Shown in pieces: positions 33,593 to 45,100 of a stretch of DNA of 64,000 nt. The stretch is from Tetracladium setigerum (Eukaryota; Ascomycota; Leotiomycetes; Helotiales), in assembly GCA_031472005.1 (NCBI GenBank), contig PZJY01000002.1, positions 2,480,001-2,544,000 of the forward strand, read 5' to 3'. Under the pieces are notes generated by a model. It did not search any database, was not told where the DNA came from, and saw only the letters and a list, made by a program, of their open reading frames with translations. The translations under genes were made by a program, and so were the position numbers. Each line of letters begins with the position of its first letter. Position 1 is the stretch's first letter.

Positions 33593-35739
33593 ATGGAACA
33601 AACGGGAACAAACGGAGGTGGTACTCCACGATCTCAAGCCAATTCCAATAAGCGACCGAATCCGGCACAAGATCACCAGCCATATCCAAGAAAGAGAGCA
33701 ACGAAAGCATGTCGCAATTGCAGAATACGGAGGACCAAGTGCAGCAATGAGAGGCCCGAATGTGAATATTGTCGTTCTGCGGGAGCGCCATGCGAGTATG
33801 ATGACGGTGCGAATGATGTAAATGAGATTTCCCAGTAAGTACATTTCGGATCTGGAATATTGAGAGCATTGACCAGGGAAATACTGATGTTGCTGAAAAT
33901 AGATCCGGTCCAGCGAATCCATCACTTGTGCAGGAGAAGCTTGACAAAATCCTAGAGCTTCTTCAGGAAGAGCAGAAATCTTCATTGCGAAAATCGGAGA
34001 AGATTTTAGCAAAATTGATCCATGTACAGCAACAGGTCGACAATGGACACCGTTATTCGACACCAAATACAGCCGCGGCTCATGGTGGTCATGAAACGAG
34101 AAGCAATAGAATTGACTCGGTCGAGAGTACTAACGAACTCATTACCCCTCCTTTTCGGACTGCCCCAGATACGATCCTCGAATGGCCTGTCTTAAAGGCA
34201 ACGCACGATTATGAGAGCGGCTATATAAGTGATGCTCTATTCGAGGAAGGTTTTCTCGCCGCGAATCCATCCTTGAAAGACAACGATGAACAAGAATCGA
34301 CCATGGCTCTAGCAACCACAGTTGTCGATGAGGAAGCCGTTCCCCGCCTGGTGAACATCTACCTCGCGAATTTTCACATTAAAAACCCAGTGGTGGATGT
34401 TAAACTCGCAAGAAGCTGGGCCATCCGCATATCGAGAGAAGGATGTAGGTGGGATGGTCCAACTTGCTTGACTGTGCGAAATCGTTCCATTTTTGTTGAA
34501 CAGTGCTAAATCATCGCAGTTGATCATGTCCGCTCTTGGACATCTGTACACGACCCCTGGCTCTGACACGCTATCAACGCCATACTATGAAGCAGGTTGC
34601 AAACGAATTGCGCTCCTTGACTTAAATATCCTCGCCGTTCAGTGCAGGTTTCTTTGTGGCATATACGAGTGTCTGGTTTCAAAACCGCTTCGCGCGTGGA
34701 AGTGGTTCTCGTCTGCTTCCTCCATCCTCCTTATGCATCTCAAATCACAGGAATCTTACAAGAGACACCATCCCGAATTTACATTAAGTCCTGATCGTGA
34801 GCGCGAAGAGGCCAGTATTTATTGGTCCTGCTACAAATCCATGTGGTATGTTCGGTCTTATCCATTCAGAAATGCATCATTAATCCTCGAGTGTCAGTGA
34901 AATCAGAAATGAACTTCCTCTCCCACCATCTATACTTGCTGAAGTAGACTATCCGCACGTTTTGCCATCCCTCCATCTAATTTCACATCCTCGATGGGAT
35001 TCACCAGCCAGGGTAGCACTATATTTGGACCTTATGACGGACACCTTCCACAATTACCAATGACGACAGCAACTTCTGTCTCAACCGAGGAAGAAATATG
35101 GTTCTACTACATGACCGATATCATTCTCAGTAGACTCGGACATCGTATTTTGCGCACTCTCTACCAGAACGATTCAAGCGATTGGAATCCTGTCAATCTT
35201 AACCACATGTTGCAATCAGTCAATGAGTTTGAATGCAAACTGGAGCATTGGTATATATGACCCAGTTTTCTCAGTAGGCACCCAATGTTAATGTCTCGTA
35301 GGTACCATGGCCTTCCTGACTTCCTGAAGTTCGATAAATATGCCCCAGGCGAAAGTCCCCCCTTCCCTGCACAATCCATGCGCGTTTCATGGAGGTAAAG
35401 TCTGTACTTTACCGACCATTTCTCTACTATCGCATTCATCATCCCTCAGTATCTGGCCAGCATCCTCAAATCGAAGAATTCGCACAGAAGGCGATTAAAA
35501 ACTGTACCCAATGGATTGAACTCTACCCGGAATGGCATCAAGAAAGCTGGTTTATGAAACGGACCTTCCTGACTTCTGTTCTGTGTTTATGTGCTACAAG
35601 AATGTCGGATTTGGAGGTGGAGGGGTGGAATGAGCTTCTTAGAGGAGCAATGATTAAAATGGATACATGGGTTAATGGCACGAAGGATTTGCAAAGGGGA
35701 AAGGAGGCTGTTCGAAGCTTGAATAGTAAATGGTTTTAG
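33593..35739 (+). CDS. Zn2Cys6 fungal-specific transcription factor
   Basis: ATG 33593 opens a basic stretch and the binuclear cluster ACRNCRIRRTKCSNERPEC ... CRSAGAPC (C-x2-C-x6-C-x6-C-x2-C-x6-C), then an intron at 33835-33902, a coiled coil (VQEKLDKILELLQEEQ), and a middle homology (fungal_trans-type) region: LVNIYLANFHIKNPVVDV, RPLRAWKWFSSAS, SCYKSM|CEIRNELPLPPS, LGHRILRTLYQNDSSDW, VLYRPFLYYRIHHP. Further introns are at 34846-34897 and 35251-35301. The frame breaks at T5 34490-34494 (and near 34466), at CC 34953-34954, and at C6 35357-35362; each is repaired by one base and the conserved segments then read through. Such proteins bind paired CGG half-sites in the nucleus. Targets are unknown. 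No biosynthetic cluster surrounds it. Confidence 0.78.
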
Positions 35740-36191
35740 TGTACTGCTAATATGTATAAGATGACGAATGTATTTCGGAGAGCTTCTTCCTAGAACAAAC
35801 TGTATCCAGCATGTGACATGAGGAGAGTGAACGCATTCATGTCGAGACGGTTTTGAATTCAATAAAATACTTCACACAACTCTCAGGTCACTCAACCAGA
35901 AAGATGAATCATGGAAACCTACACAACGATTAGAGAAAGTAACGAAAAGAAAGAAGAACGAAAGCTACCTAGTACCTTTGCTCCGTTGATGATCAAAATC
36001 CAAATGTGACAATTGAAGATGAGCTCTGTTCCAGATTATTCATCAACCAATCAAAGTCAAATCCTCACCTGAAACCAGTTTAACCGAGCCGAACCGAGCC
36101 AAGTCTCCCACAAACCAGACACCCCACTTTTATTTTTCCAATCGATTCATATAACCAACTAAGCCGAAGAGGCTTCAACACAAACCAACAC
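35740..36191. other. Intergenic between the Zn2Cys6 gene and the tRNA genes
   Basis: It contains the 3' flank of the regulator. No gene is seen. Confidence 0.45.
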
Positions 36192-36290
36192 GGTTCTATA
36201 GTGTAGTCGGTTAGCACATGGGTTTTTGACTTGTCACCTTCGAGGTGATCAAAAATACCTGGGACCTGAGTTCGAGTCTCAGTAGAACCT
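36192..36290 (+). tRNA. tRNA-Gln(UUG), intron-containing, copy 1
   Basis: The acceptor stem is GGTTCTA/TAGAACC with discriminator T. The D arm is GTGT...GCAC and the T arm is CTGAG TTCGAGT CTCAG. The anticodon loop holds TTG followed by A, then an intron of about 26 bases carrying the hairpin TCACCTTCGAGGTGA. The 3' part of the intron (TCAAAAA) pairs with the anticodon region (TTTTTGA), as expected for a pre-tRNA cut by the tRNA endonuclease. B box (GTTCGAGTC) and A box (TAGTGTAGTCGG) are both intact. Confidence 0.88.
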
Positions 36291-36458
36291 TTCATAACAC
36301 TATATGTGATGATCAAACATCACAACTTTCTTTTTGCGATTTTTTACTGAATCTGGATTTTTTTTTTTTTGGCCTTTTTAGAGGGGCCTTATGCTCTTAG
36401 TGTAGTGCTTTATTCATAGATCCATTTACGCCGGAGGGTCTCCAACAACAACCAATAC

Positions 36459-36557
36459 GGTTCTATAGTGTAGTCGGTTAGCACATGGGTTTTTGACTTG
36501 TCACCTTCGAGGTGATCAAAAATACCTGGGACCTGAGTTCGAGTCTCAGTAGAACCT
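36459..36557 (+). tRNA. tRNA-Gln(UUG), intron-containing, copy 2
   Basis: Sequence identical to the first copy over all 99 bases, intron included. The flanks are similar but not identical, so the two tRNAs are the product of a tandem duplication and not an assembly echo of one locus. A T-rich stretch downstream can serve as an RNA polymerase III terminator. Confidence 0.88.
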
Positions 36558-37201
36558 CTTACAACTATATGTGATGATTAAACATCACAACCTTCTTTTT
36601 CCACTTTTTCCCTCTTCTTTTTATTACTCTTTTAGAGGGAGTTATTTTTTGAGTGTAGTGCATTACTCAATGTTTTGTTTGATACATTTGTGGTGATTCT
36701 TTTATTGGACCTGCTTTCGCGGGCGAATTAATGGGCTGCTTGCATCGGCAAACTTTCAGCACCTGTTTCATTATTCATTCATTACTTAGGTACTCTTATT
36801 GCCTCTACTTTATTGAATAGCACACAACCCAAGTAGGTACCTTTTGAGATGTAATTTGTAAGTTGTAACAATGAGCTTTTATTTTATACCAAGTGAAGGG
36901 TTGCAACACACAAAGTTTTTGGAAAATTGTAAATGTTCAACATTCTTTCATTCTACCATGTATATATATCCCAGCTCGTTTTTTATATTGACACTGATCT
37001 GATCACAGGCTACCTATGGACCTCCCTCCCAAACCTTACGCTAGAACTAACCAACAAAGCTCACAAAATATACGATAATAGAACAGTCACATCTCCCTTC
37101 CTCCCTCCTTCTCTCCCTCTCCCCTCACTCCCTATTCCTCTATCAAATGATCCACCCATCCACCCGTTCGTTCATTCATTCAATCGCTTTAATTTACCTA
37201 G
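36558..37201. other. Intergenic, AT-rich, no supported gene
   Basis: The area downstream of the second tRNA. A 90-codon plus-strand frame (36933-37205) is of pyrimidine-biased composition and overlaps the neighbour's stop; I do not support it. Confidence 0.45.
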
Positions 37202-39200
37202 CTAGGCAGGCAAAAATCCTCTCTGAGCATTCCTCCCCATCTCACCACTAACAGCATCAATCTTCACAGCCATAAGCACACATTCAACGGCACCTCTGCT
37301 GGTCCCGACATTCTTTGGATTCGAAGAAACTCTCAATCGCCACAGACCGGTCTTGATGATCCATTCTTCGCCGGCGCCGATACCTCCTCCTACTCCTCCT
37401 CCACTGCCGCTAAGGCCGTTGAAAGCATTGTGAAAGCCTAACCCACCTGCACTTCCTACCCCACCTCCACCACCACTTCCGTCAACTCTCCTCCTCTTAT
37501 TTGGTGGAGGCGCAAGGACTTGATCACTTAACCAATCATCAGTTAATCCCGCCACGCTTGGGCTTTGCGCAACGTCCATATCGCCAGTCCCGTGATTTCC
37601 TCTCCATTCCCTCCCATCTAGAACAACGCTCGCGTCGGCACCAACAACCACCCGCACTAAATCCTCGCTTACGCCGCTATTTCCTGGACTGGCGGGTTGA
37701 CTTCCTCTGCCGCCTTGTTTCATCAACAATCCTAAGGGTTGAGTGGTAGGTAGATTTAATTTCGTAGCTACGACCTCGAACAGACGACTTATTCGCGTCT
37801 TGGTGTCGCCGAAGAACTCAGCGCGGGATGTTGACACGTAGAATTTGGTTTCGGAGAAGCCGATTTCGAGGAGGAGTTCGTAGGGTTGTGTGTCGACGAA
37901 GGGACGGGCGTAGTTTACGAATCCTACGGAGGTGTGCATGCCCTGGAAGGGGGTGGAAGGGAATGTGGCGCTGGTGCTAGTGGCGGGTGTAGTTGGGGGA
38001 GAAGCTGAAGGATCTGCTACGACGGATATACCAGACTGACGAACGTCTTCGAGACGGAGGGTGATCTCGTGACGTTTACGAATGAGGTTGAAGGAGATTT
38101 CGTGGCGGAGTAACTTCTGTTCGAGGCCTTTAAGGTGGAAGTATTTGCAATCTCGAATTAGTTCGGCACGGTGGGATTCGTCTTTGATAGGTAGTGGGTA
38201 GCCACGGAGGAGATGGAGGATTTGGGAAAATGTTTCGGCAGAGCGGTTTGGAACTGATGGAGGGAGGATTGATGGGGACGTAGGAGACCCTCACGGTCGA
38301 GACCGGGAAATACTTCAACTGGAGAGCTGAAAAAGACGGCGAAGCCAAGTGAGAAGTAGTTGGGTGAGTTGCCAGGATCGGAGAATAGTTCACGGGGGAT
38401 CTGAAATTCTCGGTGGCCGATGGAGATGAAGATGCTTTCTTCGTAGAGTTGTGACATAAGGCGGGGTACTACAGAATTTTAGCAACAAGTTACCAAGATG
38501 AGGAGAAAGACAACCAGAACTTACGAGAATAGAACTGCGCGTCTGCAAATAATCTTACAAAGTGTGACCCATCTGTGGGGTTATATGATAGCCTTGCAAA
38601 TGCAAAGAGATATCTTTGAACGTGACCGGATCTCGATCAATATACAACGTGCGCACTGAGTTCGAATTATCGCCGCTCTCTCTCGCGGTGTCTAGTTGGC
38701 ATTGAAAAAATTGGGAAAAGTATGAGGGTGCTCTAGGTTTGTCAGTACCATTCTCAATCTCGGCCCTGGAAGAGAAGGAGAAGAAGAAGAAGAAGAGAAG
38801 AAGGAAAGGGAGGCGAGGGGGGATACATACCATCAGAACTAAGACTAGCTCCACTCAACCTAAACAGCTCACTCCCTATCTGAATAGGAAACACTCTCTC
38901 ATGAGGTAGAATATGCGGAATATTGGTGTTATACCTCCTCGGTGGTGCTCCCGAATTCGTATCCGTCGACATTCCCGGCGGTTCAGTAGACACTTTCTCA
39001 GTGCCCCGTTCCGTCGATACTCTCTCCCTTCCCACAGCTTCCGTGCCCACCAATCCTCCAATCTCTCTTTCCCTGACTCTTCCTCGTTCAGAACTCATAG
39101 TGTCAGATCTTCCACCCGCAGACACAGATCTCGCCGAAGTAGAAGTTGGAGCAGTTGGAGCTGTTCCGTTCAAACCACCGTTTACGTTTCTGGTCATCAT
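37202..39200 (-). CDS. BTB/POZ-domain protein (KCTD-like T1 type)
   Basis: ATG 39200 opens a disordered Ser/Thr/Arg-rich N-terminus, then HERVFPIQIGSELFRLSGASL and, after an intron (GTATGT...TAGAG), YFSQFFQCQL, TLYIDRDPVTFKDISLHLQG YHITP (shown split), DGSHFVRLFADAQFYSR. A second intron (GTAAGT...TGTAG) is followed by a second BTB-like segment (IFISIGHREFQIPRELF ... YFSLGFAVFF) and LLRGYPLPIK. The C-terminal half has a conserved fungal region (ELLLEIGFSETKFYVSTSRA) and a Gly-rich linker with a basic patch (PPPNKRRRVD) that could be a nuclear signal. Two frame breaks, both in C4 runs of the coding strand (38274-38277 and 38577-38580), are repaired by one base each. BTB proteins of this type often act as Cul3 adaptors or oligomeric scaffolds; the specific role is unknown. 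Confidence 0.76.
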
Positions 39201-40139
39201 CCCCTCACTCGGATAGACAGGAGGAGATCAGTGATATGATCTCTCTCACTCCTTCGTTCACCTTGCTGTACAGTAGAACAACAACAAAATCTTCCGGTTC
39301 TCTCAGCCCCTTCCCTCCCTCTACGATCCCTATCACGACCCTGCCCTACCACCAAGAAGCAAATTCACTGTCGTTCTCTGCCCCCTCACTCTCGCTCTCA
39401 CTCTCACTGACCGAGCCGGAAACACCCACACCCGTAACACACACAACTGCAACGTTAAGTCAGTTCGCCGCGCTGAAGCGACAAGTCACTCAATTCAAAA
39501 CAAGGCTCTCGCACCGATCGGATTTATTGCGACGGATATATCTTTTCTTACACACGTGATGCAGGTTCTTCGTTTTGGATGGGTTGGGTTGGGTTGGCTT
39601 GTTTTCTTTTTTGGCGCTTCGCCTCTCAGCCTTCCTCACACACTCGCGCAGTCGGGTTAGCAACCAGCCGCGGGCGCTTAATTGTTGTTCTTCTCTGGCG
39701 CCCACCCCGTCTTCGTCTAGGCTGATTGGTAGGTAGATAGTCAGGTTGCGATTACGATGAAGGGGATAACCTAAGGTTGAGATTGTCTCTTTGTTGCTGA
39801 TATCAGGGCCAGAGGGGGCGTAATGATAGAGGGCCTGAAAGTTGTTCTGATCTGGAACGAAGGCCGCAGCGTTATATCCAGAGTTGGAGCTGCAGGCATG
39901 ATCCTGAGTAAGCACTATGCCGCTTACGGAAGCGGATGTCTGGGGATATTTTGTCACGTGATCGTGATATGCATGTGTTACACAATAAGGCCGAGGGCCA
40001 AAGCAGATATGTTGTTTAGTGCCAATCGCTTCTCTCTTGGTTGTATTACACTGTTTGCCATCTTGAATTTGATTGATATAATAATGTATGAGGTTAAGCT
40101 TTCAGATGGGCGATTCACGCGCGCGAGACATTTCCAGAA
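39201..40139. other. Intergenic, BTB-gene promoter and esterase 3' flank
   Basis: Its first 300 bases are a CT-rich Ser/Pro/Leu-coding frame with no domain, as often found in fungal leaders. No gene is supported. Confidence 0.45.
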
Positions 40140-42122
40140 TTAAAGATACAATGCCATCAACACCACAGCCAAAGAAGCCAAAATATTGCTATCCAACCTC
40201 AATCCCATATTAGTTGTCGTCGTTCCACTAGGCGTAGCTCCAGTACCAGTGCTCGACGGTCCAGCAGTCTGCGAAGGCGTGCTTCCTCCAGTTGGTGTAA
40301 TGCTGGCGCCCAAATCTGGGATATCCGGAATCTCAACGTTAGAATCGGTGCTGCTCACGTTGACAAACACACAGTCGGCATCGTAGCGTCGAGGATTGAT
40401 CAAATTTGGCCCGGTGATGTTCTCGTATGCCAATCGGACCAAGGTATCCTGGGAGGGATCATATCGTGGCCAGCCGTAGGTTGTGAGACCGTTGGTGGGA
40501 TCTTTGGCAAATGCTGCCCAGGCTCCACGCATGTATTTGCCAATACTGATTTGCTCGGTCGTGGCAGGAATGGAATTAGGAGCAGTGTTGAAAATCATAG
40601 GAACTTCCGATGTGTGCCATGCTCCCGAATCCTCGCTGATCTGGAGTGTTGTTAGTACACTTTCATGAGGTGGAATTTAAAAAAAGACTTACTCTCAGAT
40701 TTGGGAAAACTCCAAAATATCTATATCTCCATACGGGAATGCCGTCGGCAATAGATGCGTTGGCTCTCAAACCAGTAGGACAAGTGAAAGCTTGAAGATT
40801 GAGGGCATCCCAGAACTTATCCGGCAGCGTCTCGTTTCTGAGCGCGAACTGAACGCGGAACAATCCAGCTTCATAGTTGGTGTTACCAATAAGCATCGGG
40901 ATCTTGGCTGGTGTGCGATCTTTGAAGTCAGTGAAAACGACCTTTTCATCAGCCGTAGGGCCGAATCCACCCAAGATGCTATCAGTCCCAGTCAATTGGG
41001 GGACAGCGTTCAGTACTTCGGTTGCATTCTTGGAGCGCATGCAAGTGAGGACCTCCGCGGGATCCGATGCTGCATCTCCGCAGTTCAGTGTTTGGGTCAC
41101 ATTGAACCAGAAGGAAGCGCTGCGGGCTTTGCTGTTGGGAAGAGCCCATCCATAAGTGTTGCCAGATTCTGGGATGATTCCAGCAAGAATTGGGTCATCG
41201 GCCCAAGCGTATGCATATAGATCGACGGACGCTGCACCCGCCGATTGTCCGAACAGGATTATTCTGGATGGGTCACCGCCAAAATTCTCGATATTATCGC
41301 GAACCCATTCGACAGCAAGTCGTTGATCCAATAATCCAAGATTTTCGGTGCCATTGGGGTTACCAGGCCATCCAAGAACGCTGAGACGGTAACTGTGAAT
41401 AGAGTTGTCAGCACTCTCTTTCCAAAATGCGGGTGTCAGCATAACCTCCCGAAGGGCTGCATGCATACTTTAAAGAAACCACAATGACATCTTGTTCCTC
41501 CACCAAATTCGCTCCATTGTAGGCTGGAATGGCAGAACTTCCGCTGCTGAATCCACCGCCATATAACCAGATCAACACCGCCTTCTTCGCTTCCCCGACT
41601 TGTGGCTTCGTCCAGACGTTGAGATTCAAGCAATCCTCGTCGTACTTTCTCTCGCTGTTGCTCAGCACGAGTAGAGTCGGAATTCCAGCATTTGTAATGT
41701 TTGCAAAATCCAATGCTTGGGTAGTAGGTAGACCGCCGCCGCCGCCGCCTCGAAGCGGGCAAGAATTACCCTAGGTCGATCATCCGTCAGCAAAACGCCC
41801 CGTCTCTTCGCAGACTTCTTTTTTCCCCCCCAAGTATACTCACATAAGAACTTCCATTCAGAGCGCCGGTTCCTTCGAATTTGACGGGCGCAGCGAAGCG
41901 CAGATCGCCAATTGGCGCTTTTCCAAAGGGAATTCCAAGGTACTCCGAGACTCCCGACGCAGATGCATTTTTCGCAGCATGTCCGGATACGCGACCGCTA
42001 GTAGTTTCCACAGTCTGTCCCACCGTCCAGTTTGATTGTCTCGCTTGGATAGCTTCGATCACACCGGCGAATGCGCCAGTAGCTAGAGGCAGAAGACCTG
42101 CAACAAGGGAAGAAGTCTTCAT
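40140..42122 (-). CDS. Secreted type-B carboxylesterase, probably GPI-anchored
   Basis: Four exons: 41844-42122, 41469-41770, 40693-41392, 40140-40640, all with canonical junctions and no frame break. A signal peptide (MKTSSLVAGLLPLATGAFA) is followed by carboxylesterase/lipase motifs: YLGIPFGKAPIGDLRFAAP, EDCLNLNVW, the oxyanion-hole YGGGFSSGS, and the nucleophile elbow IILFGQSAGAASVD with the catalytic serine. The conserved FGGDPSRI precedes it. The likely catalytic histidine is in GAWHTSEVPMIFN. The C-terminus is a Ser/Thr/Pro/Gly-rich stretch and a hydrophobic tail (NILASLAVVLMALYL), which fits a GPI anchor. It should hydrolyse carboxyl esters outside the cell; natural substrate unknown. 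About 590 residues, normal for the family. Confidence 0.92.
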
Positions 42123-45100
42123 CGTGGATCTTTATGGCGTCGCAATGAAGCCTGCCAAAGCAAAGAAGGGGGGTGGGGTGAAAAGAGAGGGAGGGAGGGA
42201 AAATCGAACAGGATGGCCCTGATCTGAATGAAGTAGGAAAGACAAGAGAGGAGGGGAATCAAGAGAGTCTTGTACCACAACAAATAGTAAAGTACTCAAG
42301 CATAGCTGCCTTACTTACCTCGGATGAAAGTAGTATTGCTTCCCTTCTAAGTAGTACTTTACGTACTGTATGTAGCAGTGGGCGGATATACCGGCGGCGG
42401 TCATGCAATTGTCCAATCCCAATCCCAATCCTTCGCCGGCGAGGGATTATTACGGAGTATTGAAGGATGCCAAAGGAAATACGTCGTTGGTGACATACAT
42501 GGTTGGCTCCAATTACGCGGTCCACCCCCGTCGGAGCTTGGAGCGAAAAGGGTCTCACAGCTTCCTGATTGACGACCGTGGCGCCTTTCTCTGTCTTTGA
42601 CTCGCTCTTGCATCTCTTCTTGTGGTTGCGAACATGCCTCGCTTGGAGAGATATCGCCGCGTAGGTTTGGAACTAGTTTGTTTACCTGTCAAGTCAATCG
42701 CATCCTCGGATGCGAGAAAACGGCGCATCGTACCCGTACGGAGTATGGACATCATCGAGGGGAATGGATGGAGCTACTTTTGATCTTTTGATCTTGGATG
42801 ATGGAGATTGTTGCGGGGAAACCGAGGCAAAATCTCATGATGCATGCACCACAGGTTACTCGGCAAGCTCGACTTCCTACTGGTGTTCCTGTGTTGCGCA
42901 ACTTACATCTACAGGGATTCCGACCACCAGAAAAAAATGAATTGGGATGTTCCCCGAGATGAGGGGAAGCGAGATGGATGTTTGTGGTCGCATGAGAGAA
43001 GCTTGATTCTTGTTGTTGCAGCATTTATTTTACTTTTGGAATTCATCATGACACTTAAACGGCCGATCATTCATATTGTACTCAATACTTGGTGGGTACC
43101 TACCTACCTGATCAAGTACGTTCGTTGCGCTTGAAAATAACAATAGCCCTTTGTTCACGACTGTATAAAGTACCATACAGTACAGACAGTGCACTTCGTT
43201 CAAGATCATATGAAGCGATATTCCAATCCCACACAAATCCACACAAGCAAACCGAATAATGATTTTCTCACAGCGGCAAAGGGGAAGGAAAGCTAAACAC
43301 TGATAATTGATCGGTGATTCATCCTGTCCGTCCCTCCTCGGTCTTTGTACCACAACAGGGTCTTCTGCCCCGTATATTTTCCTCCTTCCCGATATGCACA
43401 TCTATTTTATTTTGCTGCGTAATCGTCCGTCCCCAACTCGGCTCGGGCAGAGAAGAGCGTGGGGAAACCTTGAACAGACATCATTCAATACTGTCCTGAA
43501 GATTCATGGAGAAGGGGATGATGGATGTTCAGGTATTTGAAGCAAAATAGTAAGGGATGGATGGATTGGTCTCCATCAAACACTCTCGCATCGATTATTG
43601 GCCTTGGGATTTAGTACTGACATCATTGGAATACATAGATTAGCCAATTTAAAACTTTCCAGCTGCTCTGTTGTTGAGTAGTAGGCAGGTATCTGTCGGA
43701 GGAAAACTAGTAGTGAAGTTCGCTCCAAATGCGTGAAGTAGAACCCTGGTATGTGTTGTCCTTACCTCCGAAGCTAGAATAATACCCCTCCCTGGTGAAC
43801 ACATGATCGACTTGTAAATAATTCGACCACACACTTCGCTTACAGTAGTATACCAAACAATCTGCTCTCTCCGCGTACTACTGTAGATCCCTCTCTTCTA
43901 CCTTCAAACTGTCCGATTTGAGAGGCATGAAGGGCCAAACTCAAGTTTTGTTTGACCATGGCCATTATCTCTTTGGAAGATCAAGAAGTACGTATCTCTT
44001 CACCACGCTCAAAAAACAACTAAATGATTTCCATGAAGCGATAATATCTCAGGCATGATGATAATCATGAACCTGGATTGCTACGAAATTGATTTTCATC
44101 TCATTCATCATGCGAATCACTCAGTAAGTATTGCCTCTCTTCAGAAAGCAAATTGTGCCATTGCCAAAGAGAAGGGAGAGGAAAACCCATCACATCAACC
44201 TGCCTTAAAACAGAGAGTACCTTACCTACCTGAAGTAGTCAAAGAGGTCTAGAAATTGTGTATGTATATTTTGTTCGAAAGAACCAATATCTACCTTTTA
44301 CACTATGTTGATCAGGTGATAGCATTTTCTCAAACAAAGAGAAAAGCTTATGCTTCAACAAGCTTTCCTGAAGTATATTTCTGGAAGTTTTGCAAGCCAA
44401 CTTGCAGCCAAAAACACCAATTGTTTGGGACTCAAAATGGCAAGGCTGCCAATCATTTAGCTTGAGGCTAGGAGAGACCTTACTGTACCTTGCCGACTTC
44501 CCGAGCTTTCGATTAATAATTGTTTGTGTGAGTTGTGAATAGTTTGACATGTGCTCCCTTGGTTCCTCGCACACAGATTTAGTCTCTTCACTAACTGTTT
44601 ATCACCTAGATCAACATCTAACGCAAGCCATTGTTGAACTGTCAAACCCCCTTGCAAAAACACATCATACGACGTGCAACAAAATCTTCAGACAGATCTT
44701 GGGCTTCGGTTAGATGGTTGAAGCGAAGCTGATCAGAGGAATTGTTGGGTTGCGATTGATTGGTTGGTTGGTTGGCCTCTCTTTTGCTATCCGGACACTC
44801 CCCCAGACTTTGAATACTGTAGAAAAGGGATCAGGAAAGCTAGATACTTTCTTTCCCTTGTAACTTAACACTCTCGGTGTGCCGGTGGCGTGATTCTGTG
44901 CTACAGTAGGGAAGTCGTTCCTTGTACTTACTGTAAACGAAATATTGTTTTGCGTTTGCCGAGTCGAGGTTTCGTGGTCATGAAAGTTTGTACTCACTCA
45001 CTCCTGGGATTGTAGTCACAACTCTTGATCAGTATCGTAATTATTTTGGGGTCACCGCTCCCCCATTTGTGCTACTCGTTCTCTCTGATCGATTGTTGTT

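Larger units (their letters stand above)
36145..36675. repeat. Tandem duplication (267-bp offset) carrying tRNA-Gln
   Basis: The two tRNA copies and their flanks are related at a constant 267-bp offset. The tRNAs are identical over 99 bp; flanks are recognisable but diverged (CCGAAGAGGCTTCAACA versus CCGGAGGGTCTCCAACA upstream, and CTATATGTGATGATCAAACATCACAA versus its one-change copy downstream, shown here only in part). Confidence 0.85.
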
